A program made the position numbers and the translations under genes. A stretch of 37,183 nucleotides of DNA from Oscillospiraceae bacterium (GTDB lineage Bacteria > Bacillota > Clostridia > Oscillospirales > Oscillospiraceae), in NCBI GenBank assembly GCA_017502285.1, contig JAFVVH010000017.1, positions 1-37,183 of the forward strand. The letters run 5' to 3'. The notes below the pieces were generated by a model. The model saw nothing but the letters and a program-made list of their open reading frames with translations, searched no databases and was not told the origin of the DNA. Of this stretch, positions 1 through 8,875 are shown in pieces (the first letter of the stretch is position 1; the number at the start of each line of letters is the position of its first letter).

Positions 1-733
1 ACTCATGCTGCTGGCCTCCAGCATGAAGCTGTATGCCGTGAGCTATCTGTTCAACTTCGTGTTTGAGTGGGGCGTTCTGGCGCTGGTCATTCTCTTCCAG
101 CCGGAGATCCGCCGCATTCTGGAGCGCATGGGTGACGGCCGCCTGTTCAGTCTGTTTTTCTCCTTTCAGGCTAAAGATCTGAGTGGTGTGGAGCGGTCCA
201 TCAACGAGACGGTAGCTGCCTATACCGCCATGTCCGGGGACAAGGTGGGCGCGCTCATGGTCTTTGAGCGGCAAAATCATCTGGATGATGTGATCAAAAC
301 AGGAACAGCGCTGGATGCGGCCGTATCTGCCGAATTGCTGAAAAACATCTTCTGGAACAAAGCACCCCTGCACGACGGCGCGGTCATTGTGCGCAACGGG
401 CATATCATCGGCGCGGGCTGTATGCTGCCCTTGTCCGGCAACGTCAATCTCAGCCGCGAACTGGGTATGCGCCACCGGGCAGGCATCGGCATCAGCGAGC
501 ACACTGACGCGGTGGTTGCCATCGTCTCGGAGGAGACGGGCTCCATTTCTGTGGCGGTGGGCGGTATGCTCAAGCGGCATCTGGCTCCCGAAACACTGGA
601 GCGGCTGCTGCGCAATGAACTGCTGATCGAAGAGGAAAAGGCAGATGGCCAAAGCCTGTGGGCGGCCATTTCCTCTGTAGTAAAAAAATCCGGAAAGGAG
701 GCGGCAGCGGATGGAACGGATCAGAGAGAGTAA
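1..733 (+). CDS. cdaA: Diadenylate cyclase CdaA (5' end cut by window)
   Basis: This gene makes cyclic di-AMP from two ATP molecules at the cytoplasmic membrane. The visible 243 codons hold the end of the N-terminal membrane region (hydrophobic stretch near VLALVILFQPEIRR) and the complete DAC catalytic domain. The DGA motif (LHDGAVIV) and the RHR motif (MRHRAGIGISE), which bind ATP and metal in this family, are both intact. The family usually has about 275 residues with three N-terminal helices, so the true start lies upstream of the window. The reading frame is open from base 2, and the ATG at 5 is probably internal. The end overlaps cdaR by 23 bases, the usual pairing of synthase and regulator. 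Identification is firm; only the N terminus is unknown. Confidence 0.95.
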   Translation, partial: LMLLASSMKLYAVSYLFNFVFEWGVLALVILFQPEIRRILERMGDGRLFSLFFSFQAKDLSGVERSINETVAAYTAMSGDKVGALMVFERQNHLDDVIKTGTALDAAVSAELLKNIFWNKAPLHDGAVIVRNGHIIGAGCMLPLSGNVNLSRELGMRHRAGIGISEHTDAVVAIVSEETGSISVAVGGMLKRHLAPETLERLLRNELLIEEEKADGQSLWAAISSVVKKSGKEAAADGTDQRE

Positions 734-1943
734 ATGGCTGTATGTTCTGCTGTCCATCCTCATTGCCACGGCATTCTGGATGAGCGTGCGGGCCGGAGAA
801 GATCCAGAAATGGAGCACCGTGTGCGCGGAATCCCGGTGACAGTCACCGGAAGCCGGGTATTGGAAAATCAGGGACTGATGATCGATGACATTTCCCACG
901 ACACGGCGACTCTGATCTGGAAAGGAAGCTGGAGTGACATCGGTCAACTGGACAAAAACAGTGTGTCAGTCAGTGTGGACGTGTCCCGCATCTCCGAACC
1001 GGGCGTCTATAAATTGGACTATTCCGTAAATTATCCTGCCACGGTGGCGACCTCTGCCATCTCGCTGCAGGGCAGCGTTCCGGAGCAGCTCACCGTCACA
1101 GTATCCAAAATTTACTCCGATACGTTTGACATCCAGCCGGTTCTCAAGGGCAGTGTGGCCTCCGGCTATCAGGCCGGTGAATTCCTTGTGGAGCCGGAGA
1201 GTGTGCTGATCAGCGGCACACAGGAAAAAGTAGATATGATAGATCGCGTTCAGGTCGTGCTGGAGCAAAAGGAGCTGAAGGACTCTTTTGCCGGAGAGCT
1301 TCCTTTGCGGCTGCTTGATGCTCAGGGCAAAGAAGTGGAGCGCGGTGATCTGCGCATGACAGTGGACAAGGCCTACGTGATCCTGCCGGTGGTGGTGGTA
1401 AAGGAGATCCCTCTGCGGGTAGAGTTCAAAGACGGCGGCGGTGCCACACAGGCAAATGTCAAGTGTGAGATCCAGCCCAAGTCGATCACCGTCTCCGGTC
1501 CGGAGGAGGACGTGCTTCATCTGGACGAGTTAACGCTTGGTTCGGTGGACCTTTCTCAGGTCATGGATACGGTCACCAAGGAATTCCCGATCTATCTGCC
1601 GGCAGAACTTCAAAACGTAAGTGGCATTACTGATGCCCAAGTCACTGTGTCCGTTGCGGGACTTATCACCCGGGCATTTGAAGTGAAGAATATTGAACTG
1701 ACCAATGTGCCCAAGGGCTATTCTGCATCCCTGACCACTCAGGTACGGACCATCGTTCTGCGCGGCACAAAGAAGGAACTGGACAAGGTTGACGCAACTC
1801 AGATCCAGATCGTGGCCGATCTGTCTGACTTGTCCACGGCCACCGGCTCCTACAATGTGCCGGTGAGGGTCTATCTGTTTACCGACGGGGATGTCGGTGT
1901 GATCGGTCAAAACAACGTGGTGATCAATCTGTCCAAAAAATAA
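711..1943 (+). CDS. cdaR: CdaR, YbbR-domain regulator of CdaA
   Basis: This is a membrane-anchored extracellular protein of 410 residues that modulates CdaA activity in the families studied. One N-terminal hydrophobic segment (residues about 9-25, LYVLLSILIATAFWMSV) anchors it. The rest is a series of beta-rich YbbR repeats, visible as recurring blocks such as VLISGTQEKVDMIDRV, ITVSGPEEDVLHLDEL and IVLRGTKKELDKVDA. The ATG lies inside the end of cdaA, with an AAAGGAGG ribosome site 5' of it, so the two are translationally coupled. In Bacillus glmM follows; here an RseC-like gene follows instead. Function is assigned from family and neighbour. Confidence 0.93.
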   Translation: MERIRESKWLYVLLSILIATAFWMSVRAGEDPEMEHRVRGIPVTVTGSRVLENQGLMIDDISHDTATLIWKGSWSDIGQLDKNSVSVSVDVSRISEPGVYKLDYSVNYPATVATSAISLQGSVPEQLTVTVSKIYSDTFDIQPVLKGSVASGYQAGEFLVEPESVLISGTQEKVDMIDRVQVVLEQKELKDSFAGELPLRLLDAQGKEVERGDLRMTVDKAYVILPVVVVKEIPLRVEFKDGGGATQANVKCEIQPKSITVSGPEEDVLHLDELTLGSVDLSQVMDTVTKEFPIYLPAELQNVSGITDAQVTVSVAGLITRAFEVKNIELTNVPKGYSASLTTQVRTIVLRGTKKELDKVDATQIQIVADLSDLSTATGSYNVPVRVYLFTDGDVGVIGQNNVVINLSKK

Positions 1944-1967
1944 CCCATTTGTGAGGAGCGCATGGCT

Positions 1968-2384
1968 ATGGTCCAAACAGCCATTGTAAAACGAATCGTG
2001 TCTCCAGGCGTGGCAGAGGTTTCCCTCATGCGCCAGCTGGAGTGCGGCCTGAGCTGCAAGAGCTGCGAGGGCTGCCCCCAAAAACCAAAGGACGAGATCC
2101 TTGCATTGGCGGATAATTCCGTGGAGGCCAAGGTGGGGGATGCGGTGGAGGTAGAGTCCAACTCCGGAAGCGCCATCGGCATTGCCGCGCTGGTCTATCT
2201 TGTGCCGTGTATCGGCCTTGCCTTGGGTTACCTGTTGGGTGCGTGGCTGGGACTGGGTGAAGGACTTTGTGTGCTGATGGCCTTTGGGGGACTTTTCGGC
2301 GGTTTTGTTCCCGCGCTGCTGCTCAATCGAGCCATTGTTAAGCGGGACAAGCCGGAATTTACCATCCTGCGGATAAGAGGTTGA
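1968..2384 (+). CDS. RseC/SoxR-reducing-system family membrane protein
   Basis: This is a small membrane protein of 138 residues from the chosen start. Near the N terminus are four closely spaced cysteines (CGLSCKSCEGC pattern), then a short beta domain, then two hydrophobic helices (roughly residues 66-84 and 90-110). This is the RseC layout, known in proteobacteria for a link to SigmaE control and to the Rnf/Rsx electron-transfer complex that re-reduces SoxR. Its partner in Clostridia is not established, and no rnf gene is in the window. The ATG at 1968 sits 9 nt from the AGGAG site; the ATG at 1962 is only 3 nt away and less likely. It is followed 6 nt later by the DUF5685 gene. Confidence 0.8.
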   Translation: MVQTAIVKRIVSPGVAEVSLMRQLECGLSCKSCEGCPQKPKDEILALADNSVEAKVGDAVEVESNSGSAIGIAALVYLVPCIGLALGYLLGAWLGLGEGLCVLMAFGGLFGGFVPALLLNRAIVKRDKPEFTILRIRG

Positions 2385-2390
2385 TCAGGC

Positions 2391-3263
2391 ATGTTCGGAT
2401 ATGTCCGCCCTGTGCGCGAGGAACTCAAGTGCAAGGACTTTGACCTCTATCGGGCCACCTACTGCGGGTTGTGCCGCACCATGCGCAAGCGGTGCGGCTG
2501 GCTGGCACCTATGGTGCTGAATTTTGATTTTACCTTCCTTGCGGTTTTACTTGCCCCTGCCCAAGGGGAAAAGATGACCACCTGTCACCGATGTCAGGTG
2601 CCGCCCTTTTTGCGGCGCTGCATGTGTGAAACTTCGGCGGGACTTGAGTTGGCCGCGGATGAAAGCGTGATCCTTGCCTACTGGCAGATACGGGACAGGG
2701 TACGGGACGATACGTTTCTGCGCGGTCTGCCAGCCAGAGGGTTCAGTGTGCTGCTTCGCCCCTGTTATAAGCGCTGTGCCCGGCGGCAGCCGGAATTTGA
2801 CCGGAAGGTCAAGGAGCAGCTTGGCATTCTTCATCGGCTGGAAGCAGAGAACTGTACCTCTATCGACCGGGCGGCGGATGCCTTTGCGGTGCTGCTACAG
2901 GCTGCAGCCCCAGAGACAGGGGAGCAAAACCGGGACCGGGCCATGGAGCAGCTGCTGTACCATCTGGGCCGCTGGATCTATTTGGCCGATGCCCGGGACG
3001 ATCTTGAGGACGATCGGGCCAAAGGCTGCTACAACCCCATTAGCCTGCGCTATGGACAGCAAGCGTGTGACGAGCCGCTTGCCCTGACCATGGAGCATTC
3101 GCTGAGCCTGATGCGCGGCGCCTGCGCCTTGCTGGAGCTGGGGCGGCAGGAGGAACTGGTGAACAACGTACTTTGTCTTGGCCTTCCGCTGGTGCAACGG
3201 TCTATTTTTAACGGCAGCTGGAGGCAGATGAAAAAACAGAAGATTTGGAGAAACAAGCTATGA
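2391..3263 (+). CDS. DUF5685 family protein
   Basis: This 290-residue protein matches the DUF5685 family, which has no established function. Its N terminus ([20 protein letters not shown]) is typical. Cysteines are clustered: four in residues 14-35 (CKDF..YCGLC..RC), a second group near CHRCQVPPF and RRCMC, and a CYKRC-like pair, which suggests metal or redox chemistry. The C-terminal half is helical, and a [10 protein letters not shown] segment resembles the acidic motif of helical prenyl-transferase-like folds, though I would not assign that activity. The stop codon overlaps the start of a J-domain gene (ATGA). Clostridia often keep the two genes together, so they likely act in one process. 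Confidence 0.82.
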   Translation: MFGYVRPVREELKCKDFDLYRATYCGLCRTMRKRCGWLAPMVLNFDFTFLAVLLAPAQGEKMTTCHRCQVPPFLRRCMCETSAGLELAADESVILAYWQIRDRVRDDTFLRGLPARGFSVLLRPCYKRCARRQPEFDRKVKEQLGILHRLEAENCTSIDRAADAFAVLLQAAAPETGEQNRDRAMEQLLYHLGRWIYLADARDDLEDDRAKGCYNPISLRYGQQACDEPLALTMEHSLSLMRGACALLELGRQEELVNNVLCLGLPLVQRSIFNGSWRQMKKQKIWRNKL

Positions 3264-3850
3264 ACGATCCCTACAGCGTGCTTGGTGTCAGTGCCAACGC
3301 CAGTGACGATGAGATCAAAAAGGCGTACCGCGAGCTTGCGCGCAAATACCACCCGGACAACTATCAGAACAATCCGCTGGCCGATCTGGCCGAGGAAAAA
3401 ATGAAGGCCATCAACGAAGCCTACGAGGCCATTCAGAAAATGCGCGAGGGCGGGCACAATGCCTCCGGCGGTGCCCAAAGCTACCAGACCTACTCCACAC
3501 AAAGTCAGGACCCAGCCTTTGCTCGTGTACGCATGCTCATCAACAGCGGTAATATTTCCCAGGCGGAAGCGGTGCTGGATGAGATCGGAAACCACAGCGC
3601 GGAATGGTACTTCCTGCGCGGCGCGGTGGCCTATCGCAAGGGCTGGCTGGACGAAGCCATGCAGAACTATCAGATCGCCTGCCGGATGGACCCCAACAAC
3701 ATGGAGTACCGTCAGGCGCTGGCTATGATGCAGCGCGGAGGCGGCGGATATACCCCTTACGGCTATTCCAACACCGATCTGTCCGACTGCTGTACCACCT
3801 ATCTGTGCTTAAGATGTCTGTGTCCTCTGGATGGGGGACTTTGCTGCTGA
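3260..3850 (+). CDS. J-domain protein with TPR-like middle and cysteine tail
   Basis: This is a DnaJ-like co-chaperone of 196 residues. Residues 3-60 form a J domain with the essential HPD triad (residues 31-33) that stimulates an Hsp70. The middle has TPR-like helices ([20 protein letters not shown]). The last 25 residues carry seven cysteines in CC and CxC arrangements and end in GGLCC. It lacks the Gly/Phe, zinc-finger and C-terminal substrate domains of true DnaJ, so it is a specialised J protein. The ATG at 3260 overlaps the stop of the DUF5685 gene and follows a GGAG site by 9 nt; an in-frame TTG at 3245 is less likely. The cysteine tail fits metal binding or membrane association, which is inference. 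Confidence 0.85.
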   Translation: MNDPYSVLGVSANASDDEIKKAYRELARKYHPDNYQNNPLADLAEEKMKAINEAYEAIQKMREGGHNASGGAQSYQTYSTQSQDPAFARVRMLINSGNISQAEAVLDEIGNHSAEWYFLRGAVAYRKGWLDEAMQNYQIACRMDPNNMEYRQALAMMQRGGGGYTPYGYSNTDLSDCCTTYLCLRCLCPLDGGLCC

Positions 3851-3883
3851 GGAAGCAGGAACAAAAAAGAGGAAGTGTAATAC

Positions 3884-4762
3884 ATGCTTAAAAGTATGAC
3901 CGGCTACGGCAGGGGGGAGGCCGTGCTCAACGGCCGCACCATCACGGTGGAGGTCCGCTCCGTCAACAACCGCTATCTTGACTGTTCTGTCAAGGTGCCA
4001 AGGCTTTACATCTTTGCCGAGGATGCCATTAAGAGTCGTGTCCAGGGCAGTATTTCCCGGGGCAAGGTGGACGTGTTTGTCACCCTTGAGAGTATCGGGG
4101 GCGAGCAGGTTGTCATCAGCGTCAATCAGCCGGTGGCAGACAGCTACTACAATGCGCTGACCGGTCTGCGAGACCGTTATCGACTCCGGGACGACATTTC
4201 TGTGTCTCTCCTGTCCCGATTCCAGGACGTGCTGCTGGTGGAAAAGAGCCAGGAGGACGTGGAGGCAGTGGCCAAGGATATTTGCAGCGTGCTGGATATT
4301 GCTCTGGCAGATTTCAATGCCATGCGCCAGCGTGAGGGCGAGAAACTGGCTCAGGATATTCGCAGCCGTGCCGACACGATAGCACAGCTTCTGGCCAAGG
4401 TGGAGAAACGTTCTCCCCAGACTGTGTCAGAATATCGCGCAAAGCTGGAAAGCCGGATGCGTGAGGTGCTCTCCAATACCCAGTTGGAGGAAAGCCGTAT
4501 CCTGACCGAGGCAGCCATCTTTGCCGACAAGGTGGCGGTAGACGAGGAGACCGTCCGCCTGCGCAGCCATCTGGGGCAGCTGGCGGAGATGCTGGAAAGC
4601 GGTGTGCCTATCGGACGTAAACTGGACTTTCTGATCCAGGAATTCAACCGGGAGGCCAACACCATCGGCTCCAAGTGTACCGACCTTGAGATATCCCGTC
4701 ACGTGGTGGATATCAAGGCGGAGATCGAGAAGATCCGTGAACAGGTCCAGAACGTGGAGTAA
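3884..4762 (+). CDS. yicC: YicC/YloC family endoribonuclease
   Basis: This 292-residue protein is full length for the YicC/YloC family. It opens with the signature [12 protein letters not shown] and ends with the conserved region [17 protein letters not shown] followed by a helical tail. Members of the family form ring-shaped endoribonucleases that take part in RNA turnover; the E. coli protein affects small-RNA stability. The order yicC-remA-gmk-rpoZ is a classic Gram-positive cluster, which supports the call. The start at 3884 has a purine-rich GAGGAAG site upstream. Confidence 0.93.
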   Translation: MLKSMTGYGRGEAVLNGRTITVEVRSVNNRYLDCSVKVPRLYIFAEDAIKSRVQGSISRGKVDVFVTLESIGGEQVVISVNQPVADSYYNALTGLRDRYRLRDDISVSLLSRFQDVLLVEKSQEDVEAVAKDICSVLDIALADFNAMRQREGEKLAQDIRSRADTIAQLLAKVEKRSPQTVSEYRAKLESRMREVLSNTQLEESRILTEAAIFADKVAVDEETVRLRSHLGQLAEMLESGVPIGRKLDFLIQEFNREANTIGSKCTDLEISRHVVDIKAEIEKIREQVQNVE

Positions 4763-4776
4763 AGGAGTCTGACAGC

Positions 4777-5046
4777 GTGAAACTGATCAACATTGGATTT
4801 GGCAATATGATCTCCGCCGGGCGGCTCATCGCCATCGTCAGTCCGGAGTCCGCGCCCATCAAGCGTATGGTACAGGAGGCCCGGGATCGGGGTGTGCTCA
4901 TTGATGCCACCTATGGACGACGCACCCGCGCGGTGCTTATCATGGACAACGACCATCTGGTGCTGTCCGCCCTCCAGCCGGAGACTGTTGCCAACCGACT
5001 GAGCGAGAAGGACATAGCTGTGACAGAGGAGGAAGAAGAGGAATGA
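4777..5046 (+). CDS. remA: RemA-like DNA-binding regulator (DUF370)
   Basis: This 89-residue protein starts with GTG 9 nt after AAAGGAG. The conserved motifs [21 protein letters not shown] and [11 protein letters not shown] are RemA hallmarks. In Bacillus subtilis RemA forms oligomeric rings that wrap DNA and activate biofilm-matrix and osmoprotection genes. Whether it controls the same genes in this organism cannot be seen. It overlaps gmk by four bases (ATGA), so the two are co-translated. The acidic tail (EEEEEE) is unremarkable. Confidence 0.93.
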   Translation: MKLINIGFGNMISAGRLIAIVSPESAPIKRMVQEARDRGVLIDATYGRRTRAVLIMDNDHLVLSALQPETVANRLSEKDIAVTEEEEEE

Positions 5047-5660
5047 CACAGAAAAAGAAGGCAAAGGGCCAGCTCGTTGTGTTATCCGGCCCCTCCGGTG
5101 TAGGCAAGAGTACGGTGATCGCTGAACTTTTGTCTGAGCGGACGATGCACTTTTCCGTGTCCTACACCACCCGGAAGCCCCGGGTGGGGGAGCAGGACGG
5201 CGTGAACTATAACTTCGTTTCCCGGCAGGAGTTTGAAGGTATGATCGCCAGAGGCGAACTGCTGGAGTATGCCGAATATGTGGACAACTACTACGGCACA
5301 TCACTGAAGGTCATTCAGGACAAGCTGGATGCCGGTGTGGACGTTTTGCTTGACATTGAGGTCAAGGGCGCGGCCAAGGTGCGAAAAAGCTGTCCCGATG
5401 CCCTGTTTATCTTTATGATCCCGCCTTCGTTCGAGGAACTGTCCCGCCGCCTGCATGCGCGCAACACCGACAACGAAGACGTGATCACTGGCCGCCTGGA
5501 AAAGGCGCGTCTGGAATACAAAGAGATCCCCAACTACGACTATCTGGTCATCAATGACAAGGTTGCCAACGCAGTGGGGGAGATCGAATCCATCCTCACC
5601 GCGGCGGAATGCCGCTTTACAAACCGAAAATACATGATTGAAGGAGATTATGCGTTATGA
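5043..5660 (+). CDS. gmk: Guanylate kinase
   Basis: This enzyme phosphorylates GMP and dGMP to the diphosphates using ATP, a step in purine nucleotide supply and in (p)ppGpp control. The 205-residue protein has the P-loop GPSGVGKST (residues 16-24), the GMP-binding segment [19 protein letters not shown], and the lid region with R-rich helices ([14 protein letters not shown]). It overlaps remA upstream and rpoZ downstream by four bases each. Length and motifs are entirely normal. Confidence 0.97.
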   Translation: MTQKKKAKGQLVVLSGPSGVGKSTVIAELLSERTMHFSVSYTTRKPRVGEQDGVNYNFVSRQEFEGMIARGELLEYAEYVDNYYGTSLKVIQDKLDAGVDVLLDIEVKGAAKVRKSCPDALFIFMIPPSFEELSRRLHARNTDNEDVITGRLEKARLEYKEIPNYDYLVINDKVANAVGEIESILTAAECRFTNRKYMIEGDYAL

Positions 5661-5848
5661 TGCTCGAACCCCCTATGAAGAACCTGCTGGAAAAGGTGCC
5701 CAGCCGCTATGAACTGGTCAACGTGGTTGCCTGCCGTGCTCGTGAGATCGCCACTCAGGCCGAGGATGCCGGTATTCCTCTGGAGGATAAGCCGGTGAGC
5801 ATTGCCATCCGCGAGATCGCCAACGGTGAGGAGCAGACCGAAGCTTAA
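5657..5848 (+). CDS. rpoZ: RNA polymerase omega subunit
   Basis: This 63-residue protein is the omega subunit, which helps RNA polymerase assemble around beta-prime. The diagnostic segment SRYELVNVVACRAREIA is present, followed by a short helix (KPVSIAIREIANGE). Two ATGs (5657 and 5660) stand in a row; the first overlaps the gmk stop. A perfect 15-bp hairpin follows within 5 nt, closing the cdaA-to-rpoZ transcription unit. Confidence 0.92.
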   Translation: MMLEPPMKNLLEKVPSRYELVNVVACRAREIATQAEDAGIPLEDKPVSIAIREIANGEEQTEA

Positions 5849-5852
5849 ACAA

Positions 5853-5885
5853 AAAAGGCAAGTGAAAGGTTTTCACTTGCCTTTT
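5853..5885 (+). terminator. Rho-independent terminator after rpoZ
   Basis: A perfect 15-bp stem (AAAAGGCAAGTGAAA paired with its complement) closes on a 3-nt loop and ends in TTTT. It lies 5 nt after the rpoZ stop and only 22 nt before the priA start codon. Confidence 0.85.
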
Positions 5886-5907
5886 GCGGTGCAAAGGGGG
5901 CGGTATT

Positions 5908-8373
5908 ATGGGCCAAAAGTGCATAGTCAAAATTGCGCTGTCCAAGGCAATCTATGCCATTGACAAGCCCTATGACTACCTTGCCCCTGCCGAACTGGAG
6001 GAGCGTATCCGACCCGGTATGCGGGTGCTGGTGCCCTTTGGAAGCGGAAACCGCCCCTGTGACGGTGTGGTGCTTGCGGTGCAGCATCAACAGGAGCCGG
6101 GCAGCCTGAAAAGCGTATTGAGCCTGTTGGACGAAGAGCCGGTGCTCAGTGAAAAGCTGCTCAAACTGGCTCTTTGGATGCGGGAGCGCTGCTTTTGTAC
6201 CGTTTATGACGCGGTGAAGGCTATGCTGCCCGCGGGACTGTATTTCTCCCTGCGTGACTGCTGCTGTCTGCGGCAGGAGGTGAGCAGGGAGGAGGCTTAC
6301 GATGCCTGCGGCCAGTCGCTTGGAGCCAAAAAACTGCTGGAGCTTCTGCTGGCCTGCGGCGGTCGGGCAGATATGGAGCAGGTGCGCGGCGCATTTGGAA
6401 CAAGATCACCTGCTGCGGCCATCAAATTGCTCACAGAAAAGGGTATTATTACCGTAGAGACCAGTGCCATGCGGGCTGTGGGGGACAAAACCCAGCAGCT
6501 GGCGGTGCTGGCCATGCCTGCGGAGGAGGCCCTGGCGCTGGTAGCACCGCGCCGAAAGACAGCGCCCCTGCGCTATGCGGTGGTAGAGCTGCTGTGCGCC
6601 ATGGGCAGTGCGGGAGCCAAGGAGCTGTGCTACTTTACCGGCGCTTCTTCCGCGACCCTGCGTGGTCTTGCTAAAAAAGGGATCATCACGCTGGAAAAGC
6701 AGGAGGTCCTGCGTCGGGTCAGCCACGAGCCGGTGGAACCGGCGGACCCCGTAGTGCTCAACGAGGAGCAGACGGCGGCCTTTGAACAGTTAGATAAGCT
6801 GGCTTGTGCGCACAAGCCCGGTGCTGCGCTGTTGTACGGTGTCACCGGAAGCGGAAAGACGCAGGTGTATATCAAGCTCATTCAAAGCGCCCTGCAGCGG
6901 GGCTGTACGGCCATGGTGCTGGTGCCTGAGATCGCGTTGACACCGCAACTGCTGCGCGTTTTTGTATCCCACTTCGGTCAGCAAATTGCTGTGCTCCACA
7001 GCTCCCTGCGGGCCGGGGAACGCTATGACGAGTGGAAGCGGGTGCGCAGCGGAGATGCCAAGGTGGTCATCGGCACGCGCTCGGCGGTTTTTGCCCCACT
7101 TGAGCATATCGGTCTGATCATTCTGGACGAGGAGCAGGAGGGGTCTTACAAGTCAGAGAACACCCCCCGATACCATGCCCGGGACGTGGCAAAATATCGC
7201 TGCGCCCAAGAAAATGCCCTGCTGGTTCTGGGCTCTGCAACCCCGAGTGTGGAGACCATGTACCATGCAAACCGAGGCCAATATCACATGGTACGGCTGA
7301 CCAAGCGTTACAACCGCAAGTCGTTGCCGCAGGTGCTCATAGCTGATATGAAGCATGAGCTGCGGCAGGGTAATGGCACTTCCATCAGCTCGCTGCTGCG
7401 GCAGGAACTGGAGTACAATCTGGAAAAAGGGGAGCAGTCCATTCTCTTTCTCAACCGCAGAGGAGCCAGCCGCATGGTATCCTGTGGGGAGTGCGGCCAC
7501 GTGCCGGAATGTCCCCGCTGTTCTGCCAACCTGACCTATCATTCGGTCAATCGGCGGCTGATGTGCCATTACTGCGGTCATTCTCAGCCCCTGCCCGATG
7601 CCTGCCCGGAGTGCGGTGGTATGCTCAACTTTATTGGTACAGGCACACAAAAGGTGCAGGAGGAGCTGGAACAGCTGTTTCCGGGTACGGCCATCCTGCG
7701 AATGGACACGGACACCGTGTCTGCCGCACGGCCTCACGAATACTATCTGGACCGCTTCCGCAAGGAGAAGATTCCCATCCTGCTGGGCACTCAGATGGTG
7801 GCAAAGGGGTTGGACTTTGAAAACGTGACGCTGGTGGGTGTCATCTGTGCCGACCTGTCTCTGTTTGTTGAGGACTTCCGGGCCGGTGAGCGCACCTTCT
7901 CCCTGCTGACACAGGTGGTAGGCCGAGCCGGTCGGGGAGAAAAGACCGGCAGAGCCGTTATCCAGACCTTCACCCCGGAACATGAGGTCATCCGGTTTGC
8001 CGCCCAACAGGACTACGACAGCTTCTACGAGCAGGAGATATTGCTGCGTAAGCTGCGTGGATTCCCGCCCTTCGGTGATATTACCGTGCTCACCGTGTCC
8101 GGCCCGGACGAAGGGGGCGTGCTGCGGGTGTGTATGAAGCTGCGCTCCGGTCTGGAACGAGGCCTGGAGCAATTGGGGGAGCAGACCCGGGTGCTCGGTC
8201 CCGCCCCCGCCGTCATTACCAAAGTCAATAACCGCTACCGTTACCGGCTGGTCCTGTCCGGACCGAGCACGCCGGGACAGCGGCATCTGGTGTCCCATTT
8301 GCTGCGGGCGGTGCATCAGGACAAGGAAAATAGGGGTGTGTCTGCTTTCGCGGACATTAACCCGTTTGATTAA
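5908..8373 (+). CDS. priA: Primosomal helicase PriA
   Basis: PriA recognises stalled or repaired forks and reloads the replicative helicase. The 821-residue protein has an N-terminal 3'-DNA-binding region (IDKPYDYLAP), a Walker A motif GVTGSGKT (from residue 311), and a Walker B motif LDEEQEGSYK (about residue 406) where many homologues have DEEH. Eight paired cysteines between residues about 525 and 572 (CGECGH, CPRC, CHYCGH, CPECGG) bind two zincs. The helicase C-terminal motifs ILLGTQMVAKGLDF and QVVGRAGRG are intact. The ATG at 5908 follows GGGGG; an in-frame TTG at 5884 lies inside the terminator and is rejected. It heads a long operon through rsgA. Confidence 0.96.
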   Translation: MGQKCIVKIALSKAIYAIDKPYDYLAPAELEERIRPGMRVLVPFGSGNRPCDGVVLAVQHQQEPGSLKSVLSLLDEEPVLSEKLLKLALWMRERCFCTVYDAVKAMLPAGLYFSLRDCCCLRQEVSREEAYDACGQSLGAKKLLELLLACGGRADMEQVRGAFGTRSPAAAIKLLTEKGIITVETSAMRAVGDKTQQLAVLAMPAEEALALVAPRRKTAPLRYAVVELLCAMGSAGAKELCYFTGASSATLRGLAKKGIITLEKQEVLRRVSHEPVEPADPVVLNEEQTAAFEQLDKLACAHKPGAALLYGVTGSGKTQVYIKLIQSALQRGCTAMVLVPEIALTPQLLRVFVSHFGQQIAVLHSSLRAGERYDEWKRVRSGDAKVVIGTRSAVFAPLEHIGLIILDEEQEGSYKSENTPRYHARDVAKYRCAQENALLVLGSATPSVETMYHANRGQYHMVRLTKRYNRKSLPQVLIADMKHELRQGNGTSISSLLRQELEYNLEKGEQSILFLNRRGASRMVSCGECGHVPECPRCSANLTYHSVNRRLMCHYCGHSQPLPDACPECGGMLNFIGTGTQKVQEELEQLFPGTAILRMDTDTVSAARPHEYYLDRFRKEKIPILLGTQMVAKGLDFENVTLVGVICADLSLFVEDFRAGERTFSLLTQVVGRAGRGEKTGRAVIQTFTPEHEVIRFAAQQDYDSFYEQEILLRKLRGFPPFGDITVLTVSGPDEGGVLRVCMKLRSGLERGLEQLGEQTRVLGPAPAVITKVNNRYRYRLVLSGPSTPGQRHLVSHLLRAVHQDKENRGVSAFADINPFD

Positions 8374-8389
8374 AGGAGTAGTGTATACC

Positions 8390-8875
8390 ATGCTGCGTAC
8401 CATCATTACTGAGGGGGACCCTGTACTGAACAAGGTCTGTCACCCTGTGACCAAATTTGACGAGAAGCTGTGGACTCTGCTGGACGATATGCGTGAGACC
8501 CTTGCCGAATCCAACGGTGTGGGCCTTGCTGCACCTCAGGTGGGTATCCTGCGCCGTGTGGTACTGGTCATCAACGGCCAGGACGAGGTGCTGGAGCTCA
8601 TCAACCCGACCATCATCAAAACCGAGGGTGAGCAGGAGGGGCTGGAGGGCTGCCTGAGCGTGCCTGGCAAGTGGGGCAACGTAAAGCGCCCCATGGTGGT
8701 GCGTGTACGCGCTCAGGACCGGAAGGGAAACTGGTTCGAGGTAGAGGACGAAGAACTGACTGCCCGCTGCTTCTGCCATGAGCTGGACCATCTGGACGGC
8801 CACCTGTTCGTGGAGCATACGGAACGGCTGTTTACTTCGGAAGAACTGGACGCAATGATGGAGGATGAAGCATGA
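8390..8875 (+). CDS. def: Peptide deformylase
   Basis: This enzyme removes the formyl group from the N-terminal methionine of new proteins. The 161-residue protein carries all three active-site motifs: GVGLAAPQVG (from residue 43), EGCLSVPG (metal cysteine) and HELDHLDG (two metal histidines, about residues 130 and 134). The ATG at 8390 is chosen because AAAGGAG lies 11 nt upstream and the protein then begins MLRTIITEGDPVL, as in the family; a GTG at 8336 inside priA is unlikely. It overlaps fmt by four bases, the standard pairing of formylation and deformylation. Confidence 0.97.
   Translation: MLRTIITEGDPVLNKVCHPVTKFDEKLWTLLDDMRETLAESNGVGLAAPQVGILRRVVLVINGQDEVLELINPTIIKTEGEQEGLEGCLSVPGKWGNVKRPMVVRVRAQDRKGNWFEVEDEELTARCFCHELDHLDGHLFVEHTERLFTSEELDAMMEDEA

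Noticed and set aside
3245-3263. The 4-base and longer gene overlaps (for example J protein/DUF5685, gmk/rpoZ, def/fmt) as frameshifts.
   Set aside because: Each downstream gene has its own ribosome site and a normal family N terminus; the overlaps are ordinary translational coupling.
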